In this document: positions 1-8,512 of the stretch, one piece after another
Position numbering within the stretch: position 1 is the first letter of the stretch
Layout of the letters: each line of letters begins with the position of its first letter
Origin: Lentibacter algarum
Lineage (GTDB): Bacteria; Pseudomonadota; Alphaproteobacteria; Rhodobacterales; Rhodobacteraceae
Direction of reading: 5' to 3'
Assembly (NCBI RefSeq): GCF_040580765.1
Contig: NZ_CP158687.1
Coordinates: forward strand, 2,666,001-2,730,000
DNA length: 64,000 bases
Program-made: the position numbers and the translations under genes
The notes under the pieces: generated by a model
Databases searched by the model: none
Seen by the model: only the letters and a program-made list of their open reading frames with translations
What the model was told of the DNA's origin: nothing

Positions 1-358
1 AGCCAAAGCCCTCAGCTGAGTCGATTGCACGACCAACAACACCGTGAAGGTATGGGCCTGTGGCGTTCGCGCCTTTTTCAACTTTGTGGCATGCCGAACA
101 TTTTTTGAAGATTTTCGCGCCTGAAGCAACATCGGCTGATGCCATGATGGTTGCAAAATCGGGGCCTTCTTCTTCGACTTCGGCTTCGGCACTCTCTTCT
201 ACTTCAATCAGGTAGCCCGCAACATGCTCTTCGCCGTGCGCACCATGACCGCCGCCAACGGTGTAGAGCGCATCAGCGCCCCACTTGGCGAAAAGAAACA
301 GCAGGAGCGCGCCACAAACCGCGCCGAGGATTTTGGTGGATGTCATTGTATCAAACAT
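1..358 (-). CDS. cycM: Membrane-anchored cytochrome c552 (CycM type), 3' end outside window
   Basis: Translating the minus strand from the ATG at 358 gives an open frame running off the window edge (119 codons seen). It begins [16 protein letters not shown] and has an uncleaved hydrophobic N-terminal anchor (about residues 8-28), then a Glu-rich linker, then a class I haem-binding site (CSACH) and the start of a cytochrome c fold with a [10 protein letters not shown] stretch. This layout matches the CycM/cytochrome c552 family of Paracoccus and relatives, which passes electrons from the bc1 complex to the aa3 oxidase at the inner membrane. The axial Met lies in the missing part. It is divergent from pheA with about 120 bp between. 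A second ATG at 346 would leave a shorter N-terminus. Confidence 0.85.
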   Translation of the reverse strand, partial: MFDTMTSTKILGAVCGALLLFLFAKWGADALYTVGGGHGAHGEEHVAGYLIEVEESAEAEVEEEGPDFATIMASADVASGAKIFKKCSACHKVEKGANATGPYLHGVVGRAIDSAEGFG

Positions 359-479
359 GGGCCAGATTCCGTTTGGTAGCTTTTGGCGGTTTCTATCCGC
401 TTCCACTCCCTTTACGCAAGGTGTAGTTTCTGCGGCCAAACGCCCCTTCTCTCTCGGGGTGCATCAAAAAGGTTAAAAT

Positions 480-1310
480 ATGTCTGAACGGATCGCATTT
501 CAGGGCGAATTAGGCGCCTACAGCCACGAAGCCTGCACAACAGCTCGTCCCGATGCTGTCCCTGTGCCATGTGCCTCCTTTGAAGCTGCCATCGAGGCGG
601 TCAAATCTGGTCAAGCCGATTTTGCCATGCTCCCTGTCGAAAATACGACTTATGGCCGCGTCGCAGACAATCACCGCCTTATTCCCGATTGTGGTCTTTT
701 CATCGTCGATGAAGCTTTCGTACGTGTGCGCATCGCGCTCATGGCCAACGCGGGCGTGCCCCTCTCTGCTGTCAAAAGCGTGCGCGCGCACCCTGTCCTG
801 CTGCCGCAGTCCGCTACGTTCCTGAAAAAGCACGGTATCACGCCGATTTCTGCGGCCGACAGCGCAGGCGCCGCCGCCGAGCTCGCCGCCTCAGGCGCAC
901 AGGATCAAGGCGTGCTCGCCTCAGAGCTGGCCGCCGAAATTCATGGCCTCAAAGTTCTGGCCTCCGATATCGAAGACCACGGCCACAACACGACCCGCTT
1001 TGTCATCATGGGCCGCGAAGCTGACATGTCGCGCCGTGGTAAGCTCAACATGATGACAACCTTCGTCTTTGAAGTGCGCAACATCCCTGCCGCGCTCTAC
1101 AAAGCCATGGGCGGCTTCGCCACCAACGGCGTCAACATGACCAAGCTGGAAAGCTACATGGTTGATGGATCCTTCACCGCAACCCGCTTCTACGCAGACA
1201 TCGACGGCCACCCAGAAGACCCCCACGTCAAATTGGCGCTGGAAGAACTCGACTATTTCACATCCTACATCCAAATCATCGGCGTCTACCCCGCCGACCG
1301 CGAAAGATAA
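480..1310 (+). CDS. pheA: Prephenate dehydratase
   Basis: This enzyme converts prephenate to phenylpyruvate in phenylalanine synthesis (cytosol). The 276 residues are a stand-alone dehydratase without a chorismate mutase domain. The N-terminal periplasmic-binding-like catalytic lobes carry PVENTTYG (52-59) and the catalytic TTRF motif (171-174). A C-terminal ACT domain (about 190-270) contains GVNMTKLES, the position of the phenylalanine-binding ESRP motif, here ESYM, so feedback sensitivity may differ. The ATG follows a weak AAAAGG box. rpiB starts five bases after the stop, so the two are probably cotranscribed. Confidence 0.95.
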   Translation: MSERIAFQGELGAYSHEACTTARPDAVPVPCASFEAAIEAVKSGQADFAMLPVENTTYGRVADNHRLIPDCGLFIVDEAFVRVRIALMANAGVPLSAVKSVRAHPVLLPQSATFLKKHGITPISAADSAGAAAELAASGAQDQGVLASELAAEIHGLKVLASDIEDHGHNTTRFVIMGREADMSRRGKLNMMTTFVFEVRNIPAALYKAMGGFATNGVNMTKLESYMVDGSFTATRFYADIDGHPEDPHVKLALEELDYFTSYIQIIGVYPADRER

Positions 1311-1315
1311 TACCC

Positions 1316-1759
1316 ATGACCAAACGCATCGCCCTCTCAAGTGACCACGCCGCAATCGAATTGCGCCAAGCCATTGCCGCACACATCACGGCTCAGGGCT
1401 ATGAGGCTGTCGATATCGGGCCAACAAGCCCCGAAAGCACCCATTACCCCAAACACGGCCAAGCTGCAGCAGAGCTCGTCGCCTCAGGTGACTGTGATCT
1501 TGGCATCATCCTCTGCGGCACAGGCCAAGGCATCATGATGGCGGCCAACAAAGTCAAAGGCATCCGCTGCGGCGTTTGCTCAGAGACATTCTCGGCCCGC
1601 ATGATCCGCCAGCACAACAACGCCAACATGCTCTCGATCGGCGAGCGCGTCACAGGCGCGGGCCTCGCGCTCGATATCGTTGACGCCTTCCTCTCCGCCG
1701 AGTTCGAAGGCGGCCGCCACGGCACGCGTGTGGACATGATCAACGAGATCGAAGGCTAA
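1316..1759 (+). CDS. rpiB: Ribose-5-phosphate isomerase B
   Basis: Interconverts ribose 5-phosphate and ribulose 5-phosphate in the pentose phosphate pathway. The 147-residue protein shows the RpiB/LacAB signatures: SSDHAAIELR at the start, the phosphate loop CGTGQGIMMAANK with the catalytic Cys, and HNNANMLSIGER. Length is normal for the family. It lies five bases behind pheA. Its stop is two bases from the convergent stop of the MBL-fold gene, so there is no room for a classical terminator between them. Confidence 0.93.
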   Translation: MTKRIALSSDHAAIELRQAIAAHITAQGYEAVDIGPTSPESTHYPKHGQAAAELVASGDCDLGIILCGTGQGIMMAANKVKGIRCGVCSETFSARMIRQHNNANMLSIGERVTGAGLALDIVDAFLSAEFEGGRHGTRVDMINEIEG

Positions 1760-1761
1760 AC

Positions 1762-2667
1762 CTACTCCCACTCCATCTGCTGAAACGCCGTCTGCGCGTT
1801 GCGCCCTGCGAGCGCGTCAAACTGCTCCAGCGTTGCAAAAGCGGATTGGTCAACATTAGGGGCGGCGATGATATCGCCGCCTTCTTCAATCAGAGCGCCA
1901 ATCTGCCCTCGCAGGTTCATCAGGTAGTCATAAGTATGCGCCCGTGCCTGCGCCAGCGTGGTTGGCGCACCGTGCCCCGGCACAACATGCGCAGCACCCG
2001 TCGCCTCGACAGCTTCAAAGGCCAGAGGCCAGCCCGCGATAGAGCTCTGATCGCCCACGCCCAAGATGCGCTCCACATAGACAATATCGCCCGTAAACAC
2101 AGTGTCACGCGCCGGCAACCAGACAAAGGCATCCCCCGGCGTGTGCGCAGGCCCAACATGGCGGATTTCAAAGCTGAGCCCGCCCAGCTCAAGATCATAC
2201 TCTGCATCAAAGCTCACATCAGCCTCTGCAGGCTCTGTCCCGTCGAGCCCTGCACCAATCAGCTGGCGCAGCCCCGTCATTTGCATGGAGCCGCGCGCGC
2301 GCTGGTCCTCGATGGCCGCATTTGAGGCAATCACGGTTGCGCCCTCAGCCTGCCAATAGCTGTTGCCAAGCCAGCGGTGGTCCTGCCCGCCCGTGTTGAT
2401 CACGTATTTCACAGGCGCGTCCGTTACACTGCGCACCGCCGCGTGCAGCGCCTCAGCGCCCTTCCATGATCCGCCCGGGTCAATCAAAACAGCACCCGCC
2501 GCGCTCACAACAAGGCCAAAGGTGGCGTTGTTGCCAAGGTTCTCGGGGCTGCGTTGTTCCTTTTCGCCGACAATCGCCCAGACGTCCTCAGCCACAGGCA
2601 CAACCTCAAGCGCGCTCGCCAGACTCGGCAAAGCCAACGCCGCCGCCAAAACAACCGCGCGCATCAT
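1762..2667 (-). CDS. Exported metallo-beta-lactamase-fold protein with an incomplete metal site
   Basis: The 301-residue product has a cleavable signal peptide (about residues 1-19, cut near ASA-LE) and an MBL fold. The usual HxHxDH motif reads TGGQDH, so the first two zinc ligands are replaced while Asp and the last His remain. The later ligands are present (GPAHTPGD, FTGDIVY, VPGHG). This pattern suggests a mononuclear or altered metal centre. The start codon overlaps the stop of the thioredoxin gene by four bases (ATGA), making it the last gene of an arsR-permease-thioredoxin operon. ATG codons at 2667 and 2664 are both possible. The substrate is unknown. Confidence 0.8.
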   Translation of the reverse strand: MMRAVVLAAALALPSLASALEVVPVAEDVWAIVGEKEQRSPENLGNNATFGLVVSAAGAVLIDPGGSWKGAEALHAAVRSVTDAPVKYVINTGGQDHRWLGNSYWQAEGATVIASNAAIEDQRARGSMQMTGLRQLIGAGLDGTEPAEADVSFDAEYDLELGGLSFEIRHVGPAHTPGDAFVWLPARDTVFTGDIVYVERILGVGDQSSIAGWPLAFEAVEATGAAHVVPGHGAPTTLAQARAHTYDYLMNLRGQIGALIEEGGDIIAAPNVDQSAFATLEQFDALAGRNAQTAFQQMEWE

Positions 2668-2900
2668 GCTGAGAGCCAGTCTTTGAGCTTGCCCGCATCG
2701 GGCAAGCCGCCTGCATGCACAAGCGTACCCTCCACAGAAATCCCGGGGGTCGACATCACACCTGCCATGGCAATCGCCCGTGCATCAGTGACTTTCTCAA
2801 CGTCAACTTCAAGCCCGAGCTCGGCCGCCGCTGCCTTGACCATGTCCGCCGTGGTCTCACAGCGTTTGCAGCCGGGGCCAAAAACCTTAATCGTTTTCAT
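2664..2900 (-). CDS. Small thioredoxin-fold redox protein (CxxC)
   Basis: A 78-residue cytosolic protein with a glutaredoxin/thioredoxin-like fold. The N-terminal strand MKTIKVFGPG leads into a CKRC redox motif, and a STPGISVEG cis-Pro loop follows. It matches the family called redox-active disulfide protein 2, often found beside DUF318 permeases. No signal peptide is visible. It begins 11 bases after the permease stop and overlaps the MBL gene by four bases. I infer that it supplies thiol reduction or metal/thiol handling for the permease system; the partner is not known. Confidence 0.85.
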   Translation of the reverse strand: MKTIKVFGPGCKRCETTADMVKAAAAELGLEVDVEKVTDARAIAMAGVMSTPGISVEGTLVHAGGLPDAGKLKDWLSA

Positions 2901-2911
2901 TGTGTTTCCCT

Positions 2912-3964
2912 TCAGAGAATTGCGTTAAAAAGATAACCCGTCGCAAGGATCCCAGCCGCCACGACGGCAATAAAAATCGCAATGAGCCGCAGGGTCAGAA
3001 CCTGCTTCAAAATGATCATCTCTGGCAGCGACAGCGCAATCACCGACATCATAAACGCCAGCGTCGTGCCCAGCGCAGCGCCTTTACCCAGAAGCGCCTC
3101 AACAATCGGAATGACCCCCGCCGCATTCGTGTACATCGGCACGCCCAGCGCCACAGCCGACGGCACAGACCACCAAGCATCACCACCCATCACCTTGAGC
3201 ATCATCGCCTCAGGCACATAGCCATGGATCGCCGCGCCGATCCCGATGCCAACAAGCACCCAGATCCAGACCTTCCCGACAATCTCGCGCACCTGCTCAA
3301 CGCCGATCTTGAGCCGCTCTACCAGCGTCAGCGCCTCCTCTGGCAGTTCGCCCACAGGCCCCGCATTCAGCTCGCGCACCCAGTCCTGCAAATAACGTTC
3401 AAGGCGCATCTGACCAAGCACATAGCCCGACAGCGTGGCGATAGAGAAGCCAAACACCAAATAGATCGTCGCGATCTTCCAGCCAACAAGCCCGTAAAGA
3501 AGCCCAAGCCCTACAGGCCCAACCATCGGCCCCGCGATAAGGAAAGCAAAGGTCACGCCCAAAGGGATACCCGCCGAGACAAAGCCGATGAACAAAGGCA
3601 CCGAAGAACAGGAGCAAAACGGTGTCAAAACCCCCAGAAAGGCCGCGAGCGGATAACCCCAAATCTGGCGCTTGCCCGCGAGAATAGCGCGGGTCTTTTC
3701 AGGGCTGAACCAGCTGCGCAACACACCCGTCACAAAGACAATCCCCGTCAGCAGCAAAAGCACTTTCGGCACGTCATAGACAAAAAAAGCAATCGCCTCG
3801 CCCGTGTGGCTCGTCCGCGTCACAGGCAAAAGCCCTGTTATCCATTCGGAAAACGGAACGAGCTGCCCATAGAGAAGCCAGAGCACAACCCCAGCCAAAG
3901 GCACACCCAGATACCAAAACCAGTCAGTCGCAGCACTGTGGCGCTCAAGTGTTTTGCTGCTCAC
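2912..3964 (-). CDS. Predicted permease, DUF318/YraQ (ArsP-like) family
   Basis: An integral membrane protein of 350 residues with about eight to nine hydrophobic segments and the family motif TPFCSCSSVPLFIGF in the first half. ArsP, a member of this family, exports trivalent organoarsenicals, but many YraQ members have no known substrate. I chose the GTG at 3964 because it forms a GTGA overlap with the arsR stop, and the upstream in-frame extension is only antisense sequence of arsR. It is followed by the thioredoxin and MBL genes. Export of an arsenical or other thiol-reactive compound is an inference from the ArsR partner. Confidence 0.82.
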   Translation of the reverse strand: MSSKTLERHSAATDWFWYLGVPLAGVVLWLLYGQLVPFSEWITGLLPVTRTSHTGEAIAFFVYDVPKVLLLLTGIVFVTGVLRSWFSPEKTRAILAGKRQIWGYPLAAFLGVLTPFCSCSSVPLFIGFVSAGIPLGVTFAFLIAGPMVGPVGLGLLYGLVGWKIATIYLVFGFSIATLSGYVLGQMRLERYLQDWVRELNAGPVGELPEEALTLVERLKIGVEQVREIVGKVWIWVLVGIGIGAAIHGYVPEAMMLKVMGGDAWWSVPSAVALGVPMYTNAAGVIPIVEALLGKGAALGTTLAFMMSVIALSLPEMIILKQVLTLRLIAIFIAVVAAGILATGYLFNAIL

Positions 3965-4248
3965 GCGACGTCCCTTTCCGATATCCGCTCTGCCGCCAAA
4001 ACAGCAGCGACAACAGCACGTCTTTCCGCTGCCAACTTCGGGTTCAGCCGAAAGCGCACCCACTGCGCATCGCGCCGGTCAGTGACCAACCCCGCCTCAC
4101 GCAGCACCTTCATATGGCGTGACATGCGGCTCTGGCTCGCGTCCAACCGCGCCATAAGCTCGCAAACACAATGCTCCCCGCCATCCCAAACAATGGCAAG
4201 TGCGGCGCGGCGGGTCGGATCATTCAAGGCGGTCAATAAATCTTGCAT
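3961..4248 (-). CDS. ArsR/SmtB-family transcriptional regulator
   Basis: A 95-residue winged-helix repressor. It starts MQDLLTALNDPTRR and has the recognition helix SQSRMSRHMKVLREAGLV. The helix-3 motif HCVCELM has Cys27 and Cys29, as in the As(III)-sensing ELCVCDL site of ArsR. Metal or metalloid binding there should release DNA. It is the first gene of the minus-strand operon with the permease (overlap GTGA), thioredoxin and MBL protein. The promoter region carries a perfect FNR-type box about 34 bp before the start codon. Confidence 0.9.
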   Translation of the reverse strand: MQDLLTALNDPTRRAALAIVWDGGEHCVCELMARLDASQSRMSRHMKVLREAGLVTDRRDAQWVRFRLNPKLAAERRAVVAAVLAAERISERDVA

Positions 4249-4282
4249 GGCCCATGCTTATGCGTCCACCCGCATATGCGCC

Positions 4283-4296
4283 TTGATTCATATCAA
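4283..4296. promoter_or_regulatory. FNR/FnrL-type box upstream of the arsR operon
   Basis: The sequence TTGAT-TCAT-ATCAA is a perfect match to the Fnr/FnrL consensus TTGAT-N4-ATCAA of alphaproteobacteria. It lies about 34 bp upstream of the arsR ATG (minus strand) and about 95 bp upstream of the first CPBP gene (plus strand). It suggests control of one or both directions by oxygen limitation. No FNR-family gene is in this window. Confidence 0.65.
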
Positions 4297-4390
4297 GCAC
4301 GCACACCGCCCTGCCACATCCGCGCAAAAATAAGTCCCCTGTGCAGGGTAAAGCTTTGCGCGCCGCCCATTTGGCGCTAAAGCCTGACAG

Positions 4391-5278
4391 ATGCGATATC
4401 AGGGCCAAGATTTTTTAACTGCCCCCGCCCGCCAAAGCCCTGAGCTCTGGCGCTTTGCCTTGGGCTTGGCGCTTGTGGTGGCCTGCTACCTCACCTTGGG
4501 TCACAGTTACTTCACGTTGCTCGCCGAAATGGTCACGCCACAAGACTGGCCGCTTCTGGCCGCCGAAATTGACCGCGGCAGCAGCCCACGCGGGATGCTG
4601 GCCATTCTCGCCTCCTTCGGTTTTATCATCATCGCCCTAGGCCTCGTGCTCAAATTCTTACACCAGCGCCCGCTCGCCACACTCTTTGGCAGAGGCGCCG
4701 TCTTCCTGCGTCACGGCCTGCGCGTCAGCACAGCGCTTGGCGGCTTTGCCGTTCTGCTCTGGTTTCTTCCAGAGCCCGATATCCTGAAGCCCTTTCACAA
4801 TCTGGATTATCTGCGCTGGCTCGCGCTCCTGCCGCTCGCCCTGCCGCTTCTGTTCATTCAGGTCACCGCCGAAGAACTGCTCTTTCGCGGCTATGGCCAA
4901 AGTCAGCTCGCCGCACGGTTCTCCAATCCATTGGTCTGGCTCGCCCTGCCTGCACTGATCTTTGGTGCGCTGCATTTTGAACCTTCGGTCGCTGGCCCAA
5001 ACGCGTGGTTCCTTGTGCTTAGCGCCACGCTCTTCGGTCTCGCCGCAGGCGATCTGACCGCCCGTTCAGGCACACTCGCCCCCGCCATCGCGCTGCATTT
5101 CTTCCTCAATTTCAGCGGCCTGCTCTATGTCTCTCCCGGGGATACGCTCTATGGCCTCGCGCTCTACACCTACCCGTTCGAACTGTCCGACCCCACGCTT
5201 CTTCCCATGTGGATGCCCTATGATCTGATGATACTGCTCTGTGCATGGCTCACTGCGCGGCTCTCGCTCGGACGCTGA
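4391..5278 (+). CDS. CPBP-family intramembrane glutamic endopeptidase, copy 1
   Basis: A 295-residue membrane protein with about eight hydrophobic segments. It shows the three CPBP/ABI (Rce1-like) motifs: EELLFRGY, then FGALHFE, then HFFLNFSG. In characterised members these Glu and His residues form the intramembrane active site. Bacterial substrates are largely unknown. The next gene is a second member starting three bases after this stop, so this is a tandem duplication in one transcription unit. The start has only a weak ribosome-binding site. Confidence 0.85.
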   Translation: MRYQGQDFLTAPARQSPELWRFALGLALVVACYLTLGHSYFTLLAEMVTPQDWPLLAAEIDRGSSPRGMLAILASFGFIIIALGLVLKFLHQRPLATLFGRGAVFLRHGLRVSTALGGFAVLLWFLPEPDILKPFHNLDYLRWLALLPLALPLLFIQVTAEELLFRGYGQSQLAARFSNPLVWLALPALIFGALHFEPSVAGPNAWFLVLSATLFGLAAGDLTARSGTLAPAIALHFFLNFSGLLYVSPGDTLYGLALYTYPFELSDPTLLPMWMPYDLMILLCAWLTARLSLGR

Positions 5279-5281
5279 CGC

Positions 5282-6190
5282 ATGCGCCGTTCTCCCTACG
5301 CCGCACACCGCGCCTTTGTAGCCCCTGCTCTTCTGAGCGGCACATTGTTTACCGTGGTCCTCGGCTACTGCCTGATCGAATTTGGCTACTATCTCACCTA
5401 TGATGTGATCGAAGCACTGCTGCTTGCGCTTCAGCCCAATTGGATTGCCGCTTTCTTCACAGGATCAACCCCTCTGGGCCTCGGCGCACAGCTCGCGTCG
5501 TTTGGCATCCTCGCCGCGATCGTGATGTTCGTGGTGCGCAGGCTCCATCACCGCGCACCCAGCGGTCTTATAGGCCCGCCACGCGCGGCCCTACGCCAGT
5601 TTTTCGCGGTTCTCACCCCACTGACCCTACTCTTGTTTGCGCTGGAGTTTGTCCCGCCCTGGTGGAGCGTCGACGCCCTGCAAGCCACACGCCCACCACT
5701 TCTCTGGCTGGCGCTCCTGCCACTCTCTCTTGGGGCGATCTTCGTGCAAATTGCGGCCGAAGAGCTGCTCTATCGTGGTTATCTACAACAGCAGCTCGCC
5801 GCGCTTTTTGCACATCCCGCGAGCTGGCTCATCCTGACAAACCTCGCCTTCGGCTTCGCCCATTGGGATATAGAGAGTGACCTCGTCCACAACATGCAAT
5901 ACGTCACATGGGCTTTCTGCTTTGGCCTCGCCGCCTCCGATCTGACGGCCCGTTCAGGCACGCTCGGCCCAGCGCTCGCCTTTCATCTGGCCAACAATGC
6001 TTTCGCGTTTTTGCTCTATGGTGAGGCTGGGGGGCCATCGTCTGGCTTTGCGCTGTTTCTTTTTCCACCAGAATCCATGGGTGACACCTTCACAACTGGC
6101 TCAAGCGCCAGCATCAGCTGGCAGCTCGCGCTTGAGCTCCTCCTTCTCGGTCTCATGTGGCTCGCCGCACGCATTGGTCTGAAGCGCTGA
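5282..6190 (+). CDS. CPBP-family intramembrane glutamic endopeptidase, copy 2
   Basis: A 302-residue paralogue of the preceding gene with the same order of motifs: EELLYRGYLQQQL, FGFAHWD and HLANNAF. It has the same multi-spanning topology, with a shared stretch LAASDLTARSGTLGPA close to the C-terminal third that is nearly repeated in copy 1. The three-base gap implies translational coupling with copy 1. Possible roles are protein maturation or immunity-type proteolysis, but no bacteriocin or prenylated-peptide gene is seen nearby. Confidence 0.85.
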   Translation: MRRSPYAAHRAFVAPALLSGTLFTVVLGYCLIEFGYYLTYDVIEALLLALQPNWIAAFFTGSTPLGLGAQLASFGILAAIVMFVVRRLHHRAPSGLIGPPRAALRQFFAVLTPLTLLLFALEFVPPWWSVDALQATRPPLLWLALLPLSLGAIFVQIAAEELLYRGYLQQQLAALFAHPASWLILTNLAFGFAHWDIESDLVHNMQYVTWAFCFGLAASDLTARSGTLGPALAFHLANNAFAFLLYGEAGGPSSGFALFLFPPESMGDTFTTGSSASISWQLALELLLLGLMWLAARIGLKR

Positions 6191-6253
6191 TTGCATTTCC
6201 CGCCCGTCCTGATTATCTGGACCCTAGACAAGTGAAACGGCAAAGGCCTCTCT

Positions 6254-7177
6254 ATGAACTGGATCACAAACTACGTTCGCCCCCGCATCAACTCGATCTT
6301 CTCGCGCCGCGATACGCCTGAGAACCTTTGGACAAAATGCGACGAATGCGGAACCATGCTGTTTCACCGTGAACTCGCAGGCAATCTCAACGTTTGCACC
6401 TCTTGTGGCCACCACATGGGCATCACGCCGCGCGACCGCTTCACAGCGCTGTTTGACGGCGGCATCTTCACAGAGGTTGATGTCCCCCTGCCGATCGAAG
6501 ACCCGCTCAAATTCCGCGATCAGAAAAAATATCCTGACCGCATGAAAGCCGCTCAGAAATCGACCGGCGAGAAAGAGGCCATGCTGGTCGTCCAAGGCGA
6601 GATTGGCCGCACACCGATCATCGCAGCCGCGCAGGACTTTTCCTTCATGGGCGGCTCGATGGGCATGTACGTCGGCAACGCCATCATCGCGGCCGCCGAA
6701 CGCGCCGTAAAGCTCAAGCGCCCCCTCGTGCTGTTCTCCGCCGCTGGCGGCGCACGTATGCAAGAGGGTATTCTTAGCCTCATGCAAATGCCGCGCACGA
6801 CAGTCGCTGTGCAGATGCTCAAAGAAGCGGACCTGCCCTACATCGTCGTTCTGACACACCCAACAACAGGCGGCGTCACCGCTTCCTATGCCATGCTGGG
6901 CGATGTCCAGATCGCCGAGCCAAATGCGCTGATCTGCTTTGCTGGCCCCCGCGTGATCCAACAGACCATTGGTGAAAAGCTTCCCGAAGGCTTCCAGCGC
7001 GCTGAGTATTTGCTGGATCACGGCATGCTCGACCGCGTCACGCCCCGCACAGAGATGCGCGAAGAGCTGATCCAAATCATTCGTATGCTCATGGATATGC
7101 CGCCGGCCGTCGCGGGCGATCTGCCCGCGCCAAATGCGGGCGACTCAACCGAGACAAAGGCAGACGCCAAGACATGA
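6254..7177 (+). CDS. accD: Acetyl-CoA carboxylase carboxyltransferase subunit beta
   Basis: Beta subunit of the carboxyltransferase that makes malonyl-CoA for fatty acid synthesis. The 307 residues start MNWITNYVRP and include an N-terminal four-Cys zinc ribbon (CDECG ... CTSCG) and the crotonase-type core with SAAGGARMQEG and TTGGVTASYAMLGD. The C-terminal tail is short and polar. The stop overlaps the folC start by four bases (ATGA), the accD-folC arrangement common in proteobacteria. Confidence 0.97.
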   Translation: MNWITNYVRPRINSIFSRRDTPENLWTKCDECGTMLFHRELAGNLNVCTSCGHHMGITPRDRFTALFDGGIFTEVDVPLPIEDPLKFRDQKKYPDRMKAAQKSTGEKEAMLVVQGEIGRTPIIAAAQDFSFMGGSMGMYVGNAIIAAAERAVKLKRPLVLFSAAGGARMQEGILSLMQMPRTTVAVQMLKEADLPYIVVLTHPTTGGVTASYAMLGDVQIAEPNALICFAGPRVIQQTIGEKLPEGFQRAEYLLDHGMLDRVTPRTEMREELIQIIRMLMDMPPAVAGDLPAPNAGDSTETKADAKT

Positions 7178-8445
7178 ACACAGGATCGGATGTCATCCTC
7201 GAAAGGATGATGGCGCTTCATCCCAAGATCATCGACCTCACGCTGGATCGCGTGTGGAAGCTGCTCGACGCGCTCGGCAACCCGCAGGACAAACTCCCCC
7301 CTGTGATCCATATCGCAGGGACCAATGGCAAAGGCTCGACGCTGGCCATGTTCCGCGCCGGTATCGAAGGCGCTGGCCTAAAGGCACACGCCTATACCTC
7401 GCCCCACCTTGCCCGCTTTCACGAGCGCATCCGCCTCGCAGGCGAGCTGATTTCCGAGCCTCATCTCACTGAGGTTCTGAACGAATGCTACGATGCCAAC
7501 AATGGCGACACGATCACCTATTTCGAGATCACAACCGTCGCTGGCCTCCTTGCCATGTCCCGCACCCCTGCCGACTATACGTTGCTCGAAGTCGGCCTCG
7601 GCGGGCGACTTGACGCCACCAACGTCATCAACAAACCCGCCCTCACAGTAATTACCCCCGTCTCTTTTGATCATCCGCAATTCTTGGGTGACACCGTCGC
7701 TAAGATCGCTTCTGAAAAAGCAGGGATCATCAAACGTGGCGTGCCCCTCGTCCTTTCGGGACAGCCCGAAGACGCCGCCGAGGTGATCGAAGCCAAGGCC
7801 GCCAGCCTTGGCGCGCCGCTGATTGCCCAAGGCCAGCACTGGCATGTTTCTGAAGAGCGCGGCCGCCTTGTCTATCAAGACGAGACTGGCCTGCTTGATC
7901 TTCCGCCGCCCTCGCTGATGGGCGCACACCAGTTCCAAAACGCTGGCGCGGCCCTCGCAGGGTTGCGTCACCTCGGCCTGCCCGAAAGCAGCTATGAGGC
8001 TGCAGTCACCCGCGCAACTTGGCCCGCTCGGATGCAAAAACTCGCCCAAGGCCCGCTGATTGACGCCGCTCCCGAAGCCGAGCTTTGGCTTGATGGCGGC
8101 CACAACGCCGCCTGTGGCGCAACTCTTGCCGAAAGCCTCACGCGCTTGCCCAAGCGGCCCACCTATATGATCTGCGGCATGCTCAACACCAAAGACATCG
8201 CAGGCTATCTCGCCCCCGTCGTACCGCACATCAAAGCGCTGCATGCCGTCTCGATCCCAGGAGAGGCCAACACCCTCCCCGCCGAAACAACAGCCGCCGC
8301 CGCCACGGAGGCCGGTATGAGCGCCCATGCCGCAGACAGCGTGATGAGCGCACTGCACGATATCTTACGCGATGCCCCTCAAGCCCGAATTCTCATCTGT
8401 GGATCGCTTTATCTCGCAGGTCATATCCTACGCGAGCACAGCTAA
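7174..8445 (+). CDS. folC: Bifunctional folylpolyglutamate / dihydrofolate synthase
   Basis: An ATP-dependent Mur-ligase-family enzyme (423 residues) that adds glutamate to dihydropteroate and folates. Visible motifs are the P-loop HIAGTNGKGS, the Mg-binding ITPVSFDHPQFLGDT region and LDGGHNAACG in the C-terminal domain. It is translationally coupled to accD through an ATGA overlap. The following 228 bp carry the GANTC cluster described separately, so folC is likely the end of this unit. Confidence 0.95.
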   Translation: MNTGSDVILERMMALHPKIIDLTLDRVWKLLDALGNPQDKLPPVIHIAGTNGKGSTLAMFRAGIEGAGLKAHAYTSPHLARFHERIRLAGELISEPHLTEVLNECYDANNGDTITYFEITTVAGLLAMSRTPADYTLLEVGLGGRLDATNVINKPALTVITPVSFDHPQFLGDTVAKIASEKAGIIKRGVPLVLSGQPEDAAEVIEAKAASLGAPLIAQGQHWHVSEERGRLVYQDETGLLDLPPPSLMGAHQFQNAGAALAGLRHLGLPESSYEAAVTRATWPARMQKLAQGPLIDAAPEAELWLDGGHNAACGATLAESLTRLPKRPTYMICGMLNTKDIAGYLAPVVPHIKALHAVSIPGEANTLPAETTAAAATEAGMSAHAADSVMSALHDILRDAPQARILICGSLYLAGHILREHS

Positions 8446-8512
8446 AGCGGTCCGCTTTGGCCACCTCTGCCAAAACAGATGCCCAAATCTTGCGTGGCCG
8501 TCTGAAAAAATG

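Noticed and set aside
2900..4333. Long plus-strand open frame (477 codons) antisense to the permease and arsR
   Set aside because: It is Arg/His/Gln-rich with no motif, lies wholly over well-supported genes on the other strand and reflects their codon bias.
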